Assembly: GCA_964354225.1 (NCBI GenBank)
Contig: CAYGZC010000145.1
Span: forward strand, 1 to 8,768
Direction: 5' to 3'
Origin: CAYGZC01 sp964354225
GTDB lineage: Bacteria > Bacteroidota > Ignavibacteria > UBA10030 > SZUA-254
DNA: 8,768 nt
The position numbers were made by a program, and so were the translations under genes. A model generated the notes under the pieces. It did not search any database. It had not been told where the DNA came from and saw only the letters and a program-made list of their open reading frames with translations. The first letter of the stretch is position 1. Each line of letters opens with the position of its first letter. Positions 1 to 6,840 of the stretch are shown in pieces.

Positions 1-518
1 ACAAATGGACCTTGCGAATTTTCTTGAAATACAAGACCTGCATTTTGCGTGCCTTGCGTAATTGCAACAACACCAAGATAAACAATTTCAGAAGATTCGT
101 TATAGTCAGTTGCTCGCGTCAAAATCCAATCAGTGGTTGCACTTCCGATATCTGTTACAACATAAATACCATTTTCAAATGTGTTAATTTGGTTTTTAAT
201 TAATACTCGGTCATTTGCGACTAATGTAATACCATCTATGCTCAAAACAACTTGTGCACCTGCATTAGTTAAAGTAGCGCCAACGCCAGCAATGCCATTT
301 GCGTAAGTTGCAGTCAATCCAGCGGTCGTTGCAACTCGACAACTTGTATATGTGGTAAAACCCTGGGCAATTAAAATGTATTGCAATATATCAGCTAAGA
401 TATATTTAAAAGTTGTGCCATAGATTGATTGTGTTGTATTAAGAGGATTGGTGGCTGGGATTTCTATATCCCCATTTGGTAATCCACCATCCACTAACTG
501 ACTAATAGGAATCGACAT
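1..518 (-). CDS. Tail fibre / structural protein, N-terminal part (3' end beyond window)
   Basis: The frame is open from ATG 518 to the window edge, giving 172 complete codons with no stop. The protein begins MSIPISQLVDGG. Residues 20-58 contain PATNPLNTTQSIYGTTFKY, a predicted helix (ILADILQYILIAQ) and then TTYTSC. From residue 61 it carries a widespread phage tail-protein segment: RVATTAGLTATYANG, GVGATLTNAG, LSIDGITL.ANDRVLIKNQ, ENGIYVVTDIG and WILTRATDYN. I know this 'VATTANLTATY-N-----GATLT ... DRVLVKNQ ... NGIY-V ... RATD' block from many phage tail fibre and structural proteins, where it forms a small beta domain. The C-terminal receptor-binding part is missing, so specificity and length cannot be judged. 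It is the third protein of the fibre block and may form a branch on, or work with, the 748-residue fibre. Confidence 0.8.
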   Translation of the reverse strand, partial: MSIPISQLVDGGLPNGDIEIPATNPLNTTQSIYGTTFKYILADILQYILIAQGFTTYTSCRVATTAGLTATYANGIAGVGATLTNAGAQVVLSIDGITLVANDRVLIKNQINTFENGIYVVTDIGSATTDWILTRATDYNESSEIVYLGVVAITQGTQNAGLVFQENSQGPF

Positions 519-521
519 GTC

Positions 522-530
522 TCACCGCCT
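522..530 (-). promoter_or_regulatory. Near-perfect ribosome-binding site overlapping a stop codon
   Basis: AGGCGGTGA on the minus strand differs at one position from the ideal AGGAGGTGA. It begins inside the TAG stop of the upstream gene and sets ATG 518 as the start of the next one, with six bases between AGGCGG and ATG. It predicts high expression and coupling of the two genes. Confidence 0.7.
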
Positions 531-897
531 AATTTTGGTAGTTTTGTATCACTTGAAATTGCACTGACACAATCGCGCCGCCAGTATCGTTAGTAATTAA
601 GCTAATTGAATCGCCTGCTTTAACTTGTAATGCTGGGGGATTTAAAACTGATGTAGCACTAGCAAAAGCTCCAGCAGGCACAGCGGCTGTTGCTGTTGTA
701 CTAACAAATACATTCTTCCCAGATTGATAACTAAATATCGCAATCCATTTAGGGAAATTGTCAGGCACAGTAATGTTTTGAGCAACAGTTGCAGCCAATA
801 AGCCATTTTGAATATCATAGCTTGGTTGCAAGCCGAAACCATTTATACCAGCCACAGTTCCGTTAATATCTCTTATTACATTGTATTTTGTAGACAT
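529..897 (-). CDS. Small beta-rich virion-associated protein, function unknown
   Basis: This 122-residue protein starts MSTKYNVIRDINGTVAG. It is rich in Val, Thr, Ala, Ser and Asn, has almost no charged residues after residue 50, and shows no signal peptide or transmembrane helix. The segments AATVAQNITVPDNFPKWIAI, NVFVSTTATAAVP and ATSVLNPPALQVKAGDSISL alternate as strands and turns, as in a single beta-sandwich. I recognise the pattern 'TVP....A.FS ... VFV......A.P......S..LNP....V.AGD..S.I' from small proteins encoded in phage tail or structural regions, without an assigned role. It lies 13 bases after the fibre gene and 10 bases before the next fibre-type gene, and is surely co-transcribed with them. 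A fibre tip, collar or surface decoration subunit is a guess. Stop is TAG at 529-531. Confidence 0.72.
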   Translation of the reverse strand: MSTKYNVIRDINGTVAGINGFGLQPSYDIQNGLLAATVAQNITVPDNFPKWIAIFSYQSGKNVFVSTTATAAVPAGAFASATSVLNPPALQVKAGDSISLITNDTGGAIVSVQFQVIQNYQN

Positions 898-904
898 TTT
901 TAAT

Positions 905-909
905 TCCTT
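905..909 (-). promoter_or_regulatory. Ribosome-binding site that decides ATG 897
   Basis: AAGGA on the minus strand lies seven bases upstream of ATG 897. The longer in-frame option is a TTG at 918 that overlaps the end of the fibre gene and would place this motif inside the coding region. The spacing therefore supports the ATG, which gives a protein starting MSTKYNVIRD. Confidence 0.7.
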
Positions 910-910
910 A

Positions 911-3157
911 TTAAACAATACCTAAACGAGCGTCAGCAACATAATGATAACTTAAATACCCATCAATAATACTTTGACCAATAGGTCCGGGTGATTGATT
1001 ATTTTGATACAAAACAGATCCTGGTGATGCAACTAAATATTTTACACCATTTTGACCTTTACCAGATTGGTTCCATGTTGCAATTGCTAAATTTGTGGCC
1101 ACAACACTTACGCCATTATTATATCCTTGAGCAAAAACCGTATTAATAGTGCCATTTAGTGCATAAACTGTTACCGTAACATTATTAGTACGTTTAGATA
1201 CTATAAATCTGATACCAAAATTAGAATTATGTAAACAAGTATATTGGAAATTTTGATTACCACTTGATAAATATGCACTGTAATACATTTGGCCGCTAAG
1301 CTGTTGTACAGCCGCACCTCCAGCAGTATTTGTTCCTGGTATCGTTGCAACATCCCAAGATTTTTCATAATATTGTTGTAATGCAGTCAATGTTTCTACT
1401 GCGCTCATAGCTGCCGGAGGAGTCGCAATATCGCCTCTTTGCAATGTGGCATATTGAATATCAATATTGTTTCCTGCCGCATATTCTGCAAAACTTATAA
1501 CTATTGCGAAATTTGAAGCTGTAGTTATATTTGCTTGAGCGCTAGCGTCCCAACCATTAAATGTATAATCAGTAAATCCAGTTGCATTTAATGTAAAATT
1601 TGCAGCGCCTAAATTACTTCTGTTAACTTTTGTCCAGGTTCCATAAGGTGCTCCAGAACCAACTGTAGGCTCTCCTGTCGTTGCATTTATTGCTGACACA
1701 AGTGAATATCCGCCTGTGGCTGAATTTGCCGTCATGGCTGGTAAGGCTGCATTTGTGTAATACAGATTTACTTGGCCCACTAGACTGCCAGAACTATCTT
1801 GTGCTCTTAATCGTACGCACATCTTTCCATCAAGCAATTCAATCGCTTCGTTTGGCCCAAGATACTGTGCAATTGCACAAGCAGTAGTGTTATTAACAAT
1901 GCCTAATTGAATATATTTGTTGCTTACTTTTGATACGTTAACACTATTTACGGTGTTCTGAAATAATATAGTCTGGTCAGCAACATAAACCGATTTTCCT
2001 GGACTAGATGGGTTATAAGTAACGCCACTTGTGCCCTGTGCTTGAAATGGATTGAATCCAAAATCCCAACCTAAAGTGTAACTTGGTATAGGTTTGTATT
2101 CTAATTGTGGCTTGTAATACCAAAATGTTGCATTGGTTTGTTGATCATCAGTCGATTGGACGCTAGAAACTAATGATGTGGCATTTTGAACTGTTACACC
2201 AAATACGCTTGTAAATTGAAGAGTCCGATTTGATGGTACGTTAATTACCATATCCACATAACCAACAGTTGGAGATACATTGTTTGTAACGTCAATTAAA
2301 ACTGGGGCACCAGCCACGCCTGCAAGTAAAGTAAATTGATTGTTATTGCTTACAGCTCCAGATAGAACTTGCTTCGATGACCCGGCACTTGGCGTGTAAT
2401 CGACTGTTATCGTTTCTGCAATGTTATCCGTGCAGTTAGCTAATACAGCAACACTTAAATAATTATTCTCAAAAACACGAGGTGAATAATTTAATCTTTG
2501 AATTAATTTGATTGGAACAACACTTGCATCACTTTCAACTTGTAAATAATAACTTGGATTGGTTATAACATCACTAGAGATAAGACCTTGACTTAGTTTG
2601 AGGCTACCTGTTCCTGCATAAGAAATTGACCAACCGGGTGCTATTTCAACACTTCCAGCTCCTGATACAGTAATTTCATAATATGTTTGCCCGACGGTGT
2701 TCACAAAATTAACAATAGAAAATTGTGGATTAGTAAATAGATTTTGAGAGCTTTCAAAAACATCACTAGGGCTTGTGCTTTGAATTAAATTGGGCGGCCA
2801 TCCTTGTCTTGTAAACTGTAAAACAGAGCCTTGTACACTTGGGTTGCCGCTCCAAACACGAATGAAATATAACTCTAATTCACCCGCAACATTGTAAGGA
2901 TAAAGAAATGGAATAATGTCGTTACCATTGTTATCTTGAAAGGTGCCGACGCTAGTAAGAACTAACACGGAACCAAGATTGGTATAGGTAAAATTATTGC
3001 TAATTAAAGATTGTTGAAAAACATCTTTAGGCACAGTAAAAGCAGGGTCGCTAAAAAACTCAACATAGCCACCAGCTAATGGGAAACCTGTGTCTTTATT
3101 TACGAAGTACTCTTGCAAAGGAAAGCAAGCGAAGTACATAGGATTCTGTGATGCCAT
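911..3157 (-). CDS. Tail fibre / receptor-binding protein with adaptor N-terminus and two jelly-roll-like modules
   Basis: This 748-residue protein is probably the main fibre or spike and should bind the host surface. Residues 15-100 look like a virion-attachment adaptor: GFPLAGGYVEFFSD followed by TVPKDVFQ resembles the 'L.GG.V.F...GT..PK.VY.D' start of many podovirus fibres. Residues about 139-355 form a beta-rich module from NLFTNPQFS to KPQLEYKPIPS. Residues about 362-579 form a second module ending IQYATLQRGDIATP. Both ends match the 'QLE.G...TP' closure of carbohydrate-binding-like jelly rolls in phage fibres. Residues 585-748 are a C-terminal domain with LQQYYEKSWD and, near the end, YHYVADARL, which are recurrent in phage structural proteins. 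No hydrolase or lyase motif is evident. ATG 3157 has AAAGGA six bases upstream. The gene follows the ejection genes, as the tailspike does in P22. Its domain series, rather than an alignment, supports the call. Confidence 0.78.
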   Translation of the reverse strand: MASQNPMYFACFPLQEYFVNKDTGFPLAGGYVEFFSDPAFTVPKDVFQQSLISNNFTYTNLGSVLVLTSVGTFQDNNGNDIIPFLYPYNVAGELELYFIRVWSGNPSVQGSVLQFTRQGWPPNLIQSTSPSDVFESSQNLFTNPQFSIVNFVNTVGQTYYEITVSGAGSVEIAPGWSISYAGTGSLKLSQGLISSDVITNPSYYLQVESDASVVPIKLIQRLNYSPRVFENNYLSVAVLANCTDNIAETITVDYTPSAGSSKQVLSGAVSNNNQFTLLAGVAGAPVLIDVTNNVSPTVGYVDMVINVPSNRTLQFTSVFGVTVQNATSLVSSVQSTDDQQTNATFWYYKPQLEYKPIPSYTLGWDFGFNPFQAQGTSGVTYNPSSPGKSVYVADQTILFQNTVNSVNVSKVSNKYIQLGIVNNTTACAIAQYLGPNEAIELLDGKMCVRLRAQDSSGSLVGQVNLYYTNAALPAMTANSATGGYSLVSAINATTGEPTVGSGAPYGTWTKVNRSNLGAANFTLNATGFTDYTFNGWDASAQANITTASNFAIVISFAEYAAGNNIDIQYATLQRGDIATPPAAMSAVETLTALQQYYEKSWDVATIPGTNTAGGAAVQQLSGQMYYSAYLSSGNQNFQYTCLHNSNFGIRFIVSKRTNNVTVTVYALNGTINTVFAQGYNNGVSVVATNLAIATWNQSGKGQNGVKYLVASPGSVLYQNNQSPGPIGQSIIDGYLSYHYVADARLGIV

Positions 3158-3173
3158 ATTAAGTCCTTTTTTT

Positions 3174-3210
3174 ATTATATCATTATGCTATCAGTTCGGT
3201 GATAATACAA
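3174..3210 (-). promoter_or_regulatory. Possible sigma70-type promoter in the 59-base gap
   Basis: The only sizeable gap in the window (3158-3216) contains two overlapping candidates on the coding strand. One is TTGTAT (3210-3205), a 17-base spacer and CATAAT (3187-3182). The other is a perfect extended -10, TGATATAAT (3182-3174). The first would start RNA about 18 bases before ATG 3157 and keep the AAAGGA site. The second would start transcription almost at the Shine-Dalgarno, which argues against it. The -35 matches consensus at only three positions and the gap is AT-rich, so chance matches are likely. No hairpin followed by a T-run is present on this strand, so I see no terminator here. 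Confidence 0.25.
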
Positions 3211-3216
3211 TTACAA

Positions 3217-5190
3217 CTATTCATTAATATCTTTAGTTAATATCAATTCCATAGGCGCGGATTTTTTTAAAACTTTACTAAGTTTTTCAGCGTAATTTTG
3301 CCCTTTAGTTTTATTTCCAGAAACCGCTCTTTTAGCTTCTTTCATAATTTTACCAACTAATTTTGTTCTAGTTTGTTCAGAAGTTAAAGGTTTTGTTATC
3401 AAACGAGATGCTAAGCCAGGAATTGCACTACCAGTTAATGCGCCGATTGCTGCTCCTGGCGGCCCAAACAAAGCGCCTCCAGCTGTTGCCGCCATACCGC
3501 TCCCTTTTAATGAAGATAAAATATCGGCTAGTTTTTGGCCTGTTGGAGGATTAAACATGACACGCATGGCTTCAGGATTCATTTCAACAAGACGTGAAAA
3601 CTTGCTAAATTCATCCCTAAGGGCTTTATTTGGAAAAATAATTTCTTTTTGTTGCGGTCCAAGTTTTGTCCATAAATTTCTTAATTTAGATGGATTTATA
3701 GTTCCATCTTCATTGAATGCTGATGATAGCCAAGTATATTGCACAACTCTTTGACCCTCTTCATCCATTTTAGACATTAACTTTCTTGCTAAATTTGGCC
3801 TTTCATGTAATTGATTTTTTCTAACAAAAAAAGATAAGAGTGTATCTGGGTCAGCATTTCCTCTTGTAAACTTTGTTATATCTTTATCCATAAAAGGCAC
3901 AACTTCACGACGATAAAAATCACGAGCTTCTGTTCGTGCTTTATAGATATCTTCATTATCAGTTGCTTGTTCAATGTCATCTTCAAGCGCATTTCTTAAG
4001 TCGCCGTAGATTCCTGCTTTTACAGAATCGCCTTTTCTAAAAGCATCGCTAGATAATTTTCCTAATTCACTAAGTAAATAATCGGTTTCTTTAATTGAAA
4101 ATTCATTTTTTTCGCTAGGTTTTGTTATTCTTTCTAAAAGTTTCAAATCGCCTGGGTCTCTAAAAGCCGCTAAATCTGGATCTTGTTCTATTCCATCTAA
4201 AATTGTTTGCGCTCTATCTCTTAAATTTTGTCTATTAGTTGTCACGCCTTCCTTTTCAACTAAATCATTGTATTTTTTAAATAATGTATTTTTTTGTGAT
4301 TGAACATCTTTTTCAGCCGTTTTTATGCCTTGCAATAAATAATCACCAGAATTCTTAAATTCAACATCACCACGAATCTTAGCCATTAAATCTTCCGCTT
4401 TAGTTTGAACTTGCTGCCCAACTTTTTGTAATTGCGCAGGAACGCCGCTGAATTTTTGATTAAATAATTGATTTTCGTATGTGCGTGCCAAGGAAGGGTT
4501 TTCAATAACCCGTCCTAAATTAGTTTCAGTGCCTCTAGCAGCTTCCAAGTTTTGCTGCAATCTTTCCATGGGAATATTAGGGGTCAACATTCTACTAGGC
4601 GCAAGCTCTGGTATTTTTGTTGCTGCTTGACCAGCTCCTTCAAACAATCCACCCATTAAGGCAGCTTCAAGTGGATTTTGTTCTTGCGTTGCCGCATAGG
4701 CTGATAATGCTCCTGTTCGCCCAAGTGCCCCTGCGCCTCTGCTTGCAAATTTAAATGGGCTAGCTGCAAAACCTGTGAGTTGTTGTAACAAAACATCGCC
4801 CGGCTGTTGTTGTTGTAGGCCCAGCATTTCTTTTATTCTTTCGCCAATATGCGGCGTATACTTCGATATTGTTTGTGCTGTTTGTGGCTCTATAAATCCT
4901 TTTTCAGCAGCATATTTGCTTGCTACTTCAGGCAATAAAGAAGGGCTAGTTATACCTCCACCAAGGCCCGCTAAAATATTTTTTGCAAATCTACCAGGTT
5001 GTTGAAACAATTGGCTTCCTGATGCCAAAGCCTCTCCCGGTAATTCAGTGGCAAAAGATTTTAAAGCACCAGGAAATCCTGTTATAGTGCTTTCAATATC
5101 GCTGACAACACCTTTCAAACCTTTTCTAGATCTAATTTCTTTATCTAAATCTTCATCACTAATGTATTCATGTTCAGCAGGATTAAACAT
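3217..5190 (-). CDS. Large candidate ejection / internal virion protein
   Basis: This 657-residue protein is the third of the probable ejection genes and matches the position and size class of P22 gp16 (about 609 residues). Residues 1-28 are charged. Residues about 35-195 are Gly/Ala/Leu-rich with several weakly hydrophobic stretches (NILAGLGGG near 71-80, and a GAGALGRTGALSAYAA to GGLFEGAGQAA region near 150-190). Residues about 205-540 are charged, probably helical (LQKVGQQVQTKAEDLMAKI; GIYGDLRNALEDDIEQA). Residues 562-597 are a Gly/Ala hydrophobic block (AATAGGALFGPPGAAIGAL) suited to membrane insertion, followed by a basic tail. I found no lysozyme or lytic-transglycosylase motif, so a cell-wall-cutting role is not supported. 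ATG 5190 has AGAGGGG seven bases upstream; GTG 5193 immediately before it is in frame but less likely. Stop TAG is at 3217-3219. Function is inferred from order and composition. Confidence 0.72.
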   Translation of the reverse strand: MFNPAEHEYISDEDLDKEIRSRKGLKGVVSDIESTITGFPGALKSFATELPGEALASGSQLFQQPGRFAKNILAGLGGGITSPSLLPEVASKYAAEKGFIEPQTAQTISKYTPHIGERIKEMLGLQQQQPGDVLLQQLTGFAASPFKFASRGAGALGRTGALSAYAATQEQNPLEAALMGGLFEGAGQAATKIPELAPSRMLTPNIPMERLQQNLEAARGTETNLGRVIENPSLARTYENQLFNQKFSGVPAQLQKVGQQVQTKAEDLMAKIRGDVEFKNSGDYLLQGIKTAEKDVQSQKNTLFKKYNDLVEKEGVTTNRQNLRDRAQTILDGIEQDPDLAAFRDPGDLKLLERITKPSEKNEFSIKETDYLLSELGKLSSDAFRKGDSVKAGIYGDLRNALEDDIEQATDNEDIYKARTEARDFYRREVVPFMDKDITKFTRGNADPDTLLSFFVRKNQLHERPNLARKLMSKMDEEGQRVVQYTWLSSAFNEDGTINPSKLRNLWTKLGPQQKEIIFPNKALRDEFSKFSRLVEMNPEAMRVMFNPPTGQKLADILSSLKGSGMAATAGGALFGPPGAAIGALTGSAIPGLASRLITKPLTSEQTRTKLVGKIMKEAKRAVSGNKTKGQNYAEKLSKVLKKSAPMELILTKDINE

Positions 5191-5192
5191 CA

Positions 5193-6098
5193 CTAGGCCC
5201 CTCTTTGTTGCATTCTGTATTGTTTAAGTTTTATCAGCTCTTCAGGCGATAAATCTTGTGCCGTCTTTTTAGGGTTTGGAGTTTGTATAATATCTTGCAA
5301 AGTTTTTTGCCCAACTTCTTTGGATGAAATCCCGTATTTTATTTGACTTGTTAAACTATTTCTTTCATCACCCAGTCTATTATATAGCACTAAAAGTCTA
5401 TTAATGTATGCCTCATCGTTTTCGCCTAATCCTTGTTTAAGATTTACTTCCATGCCTTTAAAAGCTCGTTCAAAAGCAGGGGTTTTCATCGCTTTAGATA
5501 ATAAATCTGCCCCACCTTTAACTAAAGCGTCGTACTGTGCGCGTCTTGCGCCAGTTTGAGCAAATAGACCCGGAACACCACCTTTTTCATTAGCAAAGCC
5601 AATTAAACTTTCAATATTTTTTCCCACAGCATCTATTGATGTTATCTGCCCTTCATGTTCTTTCTTGGTGCCAGCAGACAAAGGTATATTGCCCTCTGGC
5701 ATACCAGCAATAATCCCACTATCTTTTGCAGCTTTAGCAAGTTGCGTTTTGATTTGTGCTTGTTTGAATTGTTGTTCTAATGGCGCCAAATTAATTTTAG
5801 CTTGTTTAGCTTGCAACTCTAAAGGTAATAATTGTTTTCTACTTGCTAAATCAAAAAGGGCTTTGTCATAACTTGTTTTTGCCATTGGCTCTGCATATTG
5901 CGCTTCAATACCTAACATTTTATTAGTTAATTGTTTAGCCAAAAAGTCTTGAGCCATTTGTTTAGGCGCATATTGCATTTGTAGTCCACTACCAAATCCT
6001 TGCATTATCGCTTGCTGTAAATTAGGTAACGCCCCAGCTTCTTCAGGAGTGCCTCTAATTTGACTTGGTATTCCTGGTAAATTAAATCCAATAGCCAT
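5193..6098 (-). CDS. Helical Lys/Gln-rich candidate ejection protein
   Basis: This 301-residue protein sits between two other ejection-type genes, the position of a middle ejection protein (compare P22 gp20). I do not recognise a named domain. Residues 1-25 are Pro/Gly-rich (GFNLPGIPSQIRGTPEEAG). Residues 27-130 are predicted amphipathic helix, including two copies of a 14-residue unit at residues 92-105 and 106-119. Residues 150-260 form a second helical region (NIESLIGFANEKGGVPGLF, AFERAFKGM, YINRLLVLYNRLGDERN), and the tail is basic (LSPEELIKLKQYRMQQRGA). No enzyme motif is seen. I chose ATG 6098 because GGGGGA precedes it and it starts two bases after the previous stop (TAAATG layout). 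The longer frame would use TTG 6122, whose only AAGGA is one base away and too close. The short distance means coupled translation with the upstream gene. Confidence 0.7.
   Translation of the reverse strand: MAIGFNLPGIPSQIRGTPEEAGALPNLQQAIMQGFGSGLQMQYAPKQMAQDFLAKQLTNKMLGIEAQYAEPMAKTSYDKALFDLASRKQLLPLELQAKQAKINLAPLEQQFKQAQIKTQLAKAAKDSGIIAGMPEGNIPLSAGTKKEHEGQITSIDAVGKNIESLIGFANEKGGVPGLFAQTGARRAQYDALVKGGADLLSKAMKTPAFERAFKGMEVNLKQGLGENDEAYINRLLVLYNRLGDERNSLTSQIKYGISSKEVGQKTLQDIIQTPNPKKTAQDLSPEELIKLKQYRMQQRGA
5198..5204 (-). promoter_or_regulatory. Ribosome-binding site for the large ejection gene
   Basis: AGAGGGG on the minus strand lies inside the last codons of the upstream gene, seven bases from ATG 5190. 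The junction reads TAGTGATG, so a stop, a GTG and an ATG are interlocked. Spacing favours the ATG. Confidence 0.6.
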
Positions 6099-6099
6099 T

Positions 6100-6831
6100 T
6101 TATCCCCCAAATCCTGAGCCAATTCCTTGACCTAATCCGTAACCAGCAGCCGCACCCATAGGCCCGCCTAAAAAGAATCCACCTAAAGCACCTAAACCAC
6201 CAGCCAATTGCCCAAAACCTTTGCTTCTCTTTTGATTTTGCATAGCTTTTTCCATGGCTGCATATTGGCTCTGTTGTCCTAATAAACTGCCAAGCATATT
6301 TGCATAATCTGTGTTTGCCCCAAACCCTTGTTGATTGATGCCACTTAGACCAGATAAACCTGTTTTATACAAACCCATCATACGGCCCATATAATCACCA
6401 AAGTCTTGTTGTGATAGGGTTCCAGCAACATCAGCAGATTGTAATTGCGCTTGTGGCGTACCGCTCATACCGCCTGCGGCTGCCTGGTTGCCTGCTGCCC
6501 CTAAGGCTTGTTTAAGTGCCGATTGGAAGCCAGGGCTTTCTTGGTAGCCACCTGCAAGTTTGTTGTATACATCGCCTGTGGAGCCTGTAAGCTGGCCATA
6601 TTGACCCATTAGCTGCCCGAGTGCATTTTGCCCTGCGCTCATGTAAGGTTGATAGTATGGCTGCATTGCGCCAGGTATTTGGTTTAAATATTTATTTGCA
6701 GCTTCTGGAATTCCTGAGTCTTTACCAAATAGGTTATATAATCCACCGCCAACGCCTGCGAGCCCTGTGCCTAATCCTAACATCTTCATCAGGCTTGCTA
6801 GTTGTTCATTAGAAAATTGTGATTGCGCCAT
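6100..6831 (-). CDS. Gly/Ala-rich DNA-transfer (ejection) protein, P22 gp7/gp14-type
   Basis: This 243-residue protein is probably a minor virion component ejected with the DNA. Residues 12-34 are a hydrophobic Gly-rich segment. Residues 48-75 contain YLNQIPG....YYQPYMSAGQNAL, and residues 99-126 contain SPGFQSALKQAL followed by a Gln/Ala/Gly-rich GNQAAAGGMSGTPQ block. Residues 145-190 contain DYMGRMMGLY.TGL and repeated GL.G/GINQQGF. The C-terminal 38 residues are almost all Gly, Ala, Leu and Phe, like a membrane-active helix with GxxxG spacing. The 'Y..QIPG ... SPGFQ.A..QAL ... AAGG..GTPQ' series is typical of phage DNA-transfer proteins, and the length is close to P22 gp7 (about 229 residues). 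AAGGA overlaps the stop of the previous gene and lies six bases from the ATG. It sits directly downstream of the hub block, as in P22. Function is inferred from composition, motifs and order. Confidence 0.68.
   Translation of the reverse strand: MAQSQFSNEQLASLMKMLGLGTGLAGVGGGLYNLFGKDSGIPEAANKYLNQIPGAMQPYYQPYMSAGQNALGQLMGQYGQLTGSTGDVYNKLAGGYQESPGFQSALKQALGAAGNQAAAGGMSGTPQAQLQSADVAGTLSQQDFGDYMGRMMGLYKTGLSGLSGINQQGFGANTDYANMLGSLLGQQSQYAAMEKAMQNQKRSKGFGQLAGGLGALGGFFLGGPMGAAAGYGLGQGIGSGFGG
6103..6108 (-). promoter_or_regulatory. Ribosome-binding site that decides ATG 6098
   Basis: GGGGGA on the minus strand is formed by the last Gly codons of the upstream gene and lies four bases from ATG 6098. 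It supports this ATG over the in-frame TTG at 6122. Spacing is slightly short, so initiation may depend on ribosomes that have just terminated at TAA 6100-6102. Confidence 0.6.
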
Positions 6832-6840
6832 GATGTGTCC

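Noticed and set aside
12..203. Plus-strand open frame of 63 codons at the left edge
   Set aside because: It lies antisense to the well-supported tail protein gene ending at the window edge, and its translation has no domain-like character. It is a shadow frame.
642..842. Minus-strand open frame of 66 codons inside the small beta-rich gene
   Set aside because: It is in another frame of a gene with a good ribosome-binding site and recognisable pattern, and its own start has no clear Shine-Dalgarno.
911..1400. Possible diversity-generating retroelement target at the fibre C-terminus
   Set aside because: No reverse transcriptase gene, template repeat or C-type-lectin-like end is visible in the window.
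3158..3216. Rho-independent terminator in the 59-base gap
   Set aside because: The T-run is on the plus strand. On the coding strand it is an A-run before the Shine-Dalgarno, and I find no GC-rich hairpin.
4799..4818. CAA/TTG trinucleotide run that could be a phase-variable microsatellite
   Set aside because: It encodes only QQQQ, is a triplet repeat that would not shift frame, and is too short for likely slippage.
4775..5005. Plus-strand frames of 60-80 codons opposite the ejection and fibre genes (also near 1681, 3557, 5665 and 6621)
   Set aside because: All are antisense to long coherent genes, Cys/Leu-rich from complementary codons, and without supporting ribosome-binding sites.
3217..5190. 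Lysozyme or transglycosylase domain in the 657-residue protein
   Set aside because: I looked for a catalytic Glu in an SxxGxxQ-type context and for GLxQ/AYNxG-like motifs and found none. Composition alone does not support an enzyme.
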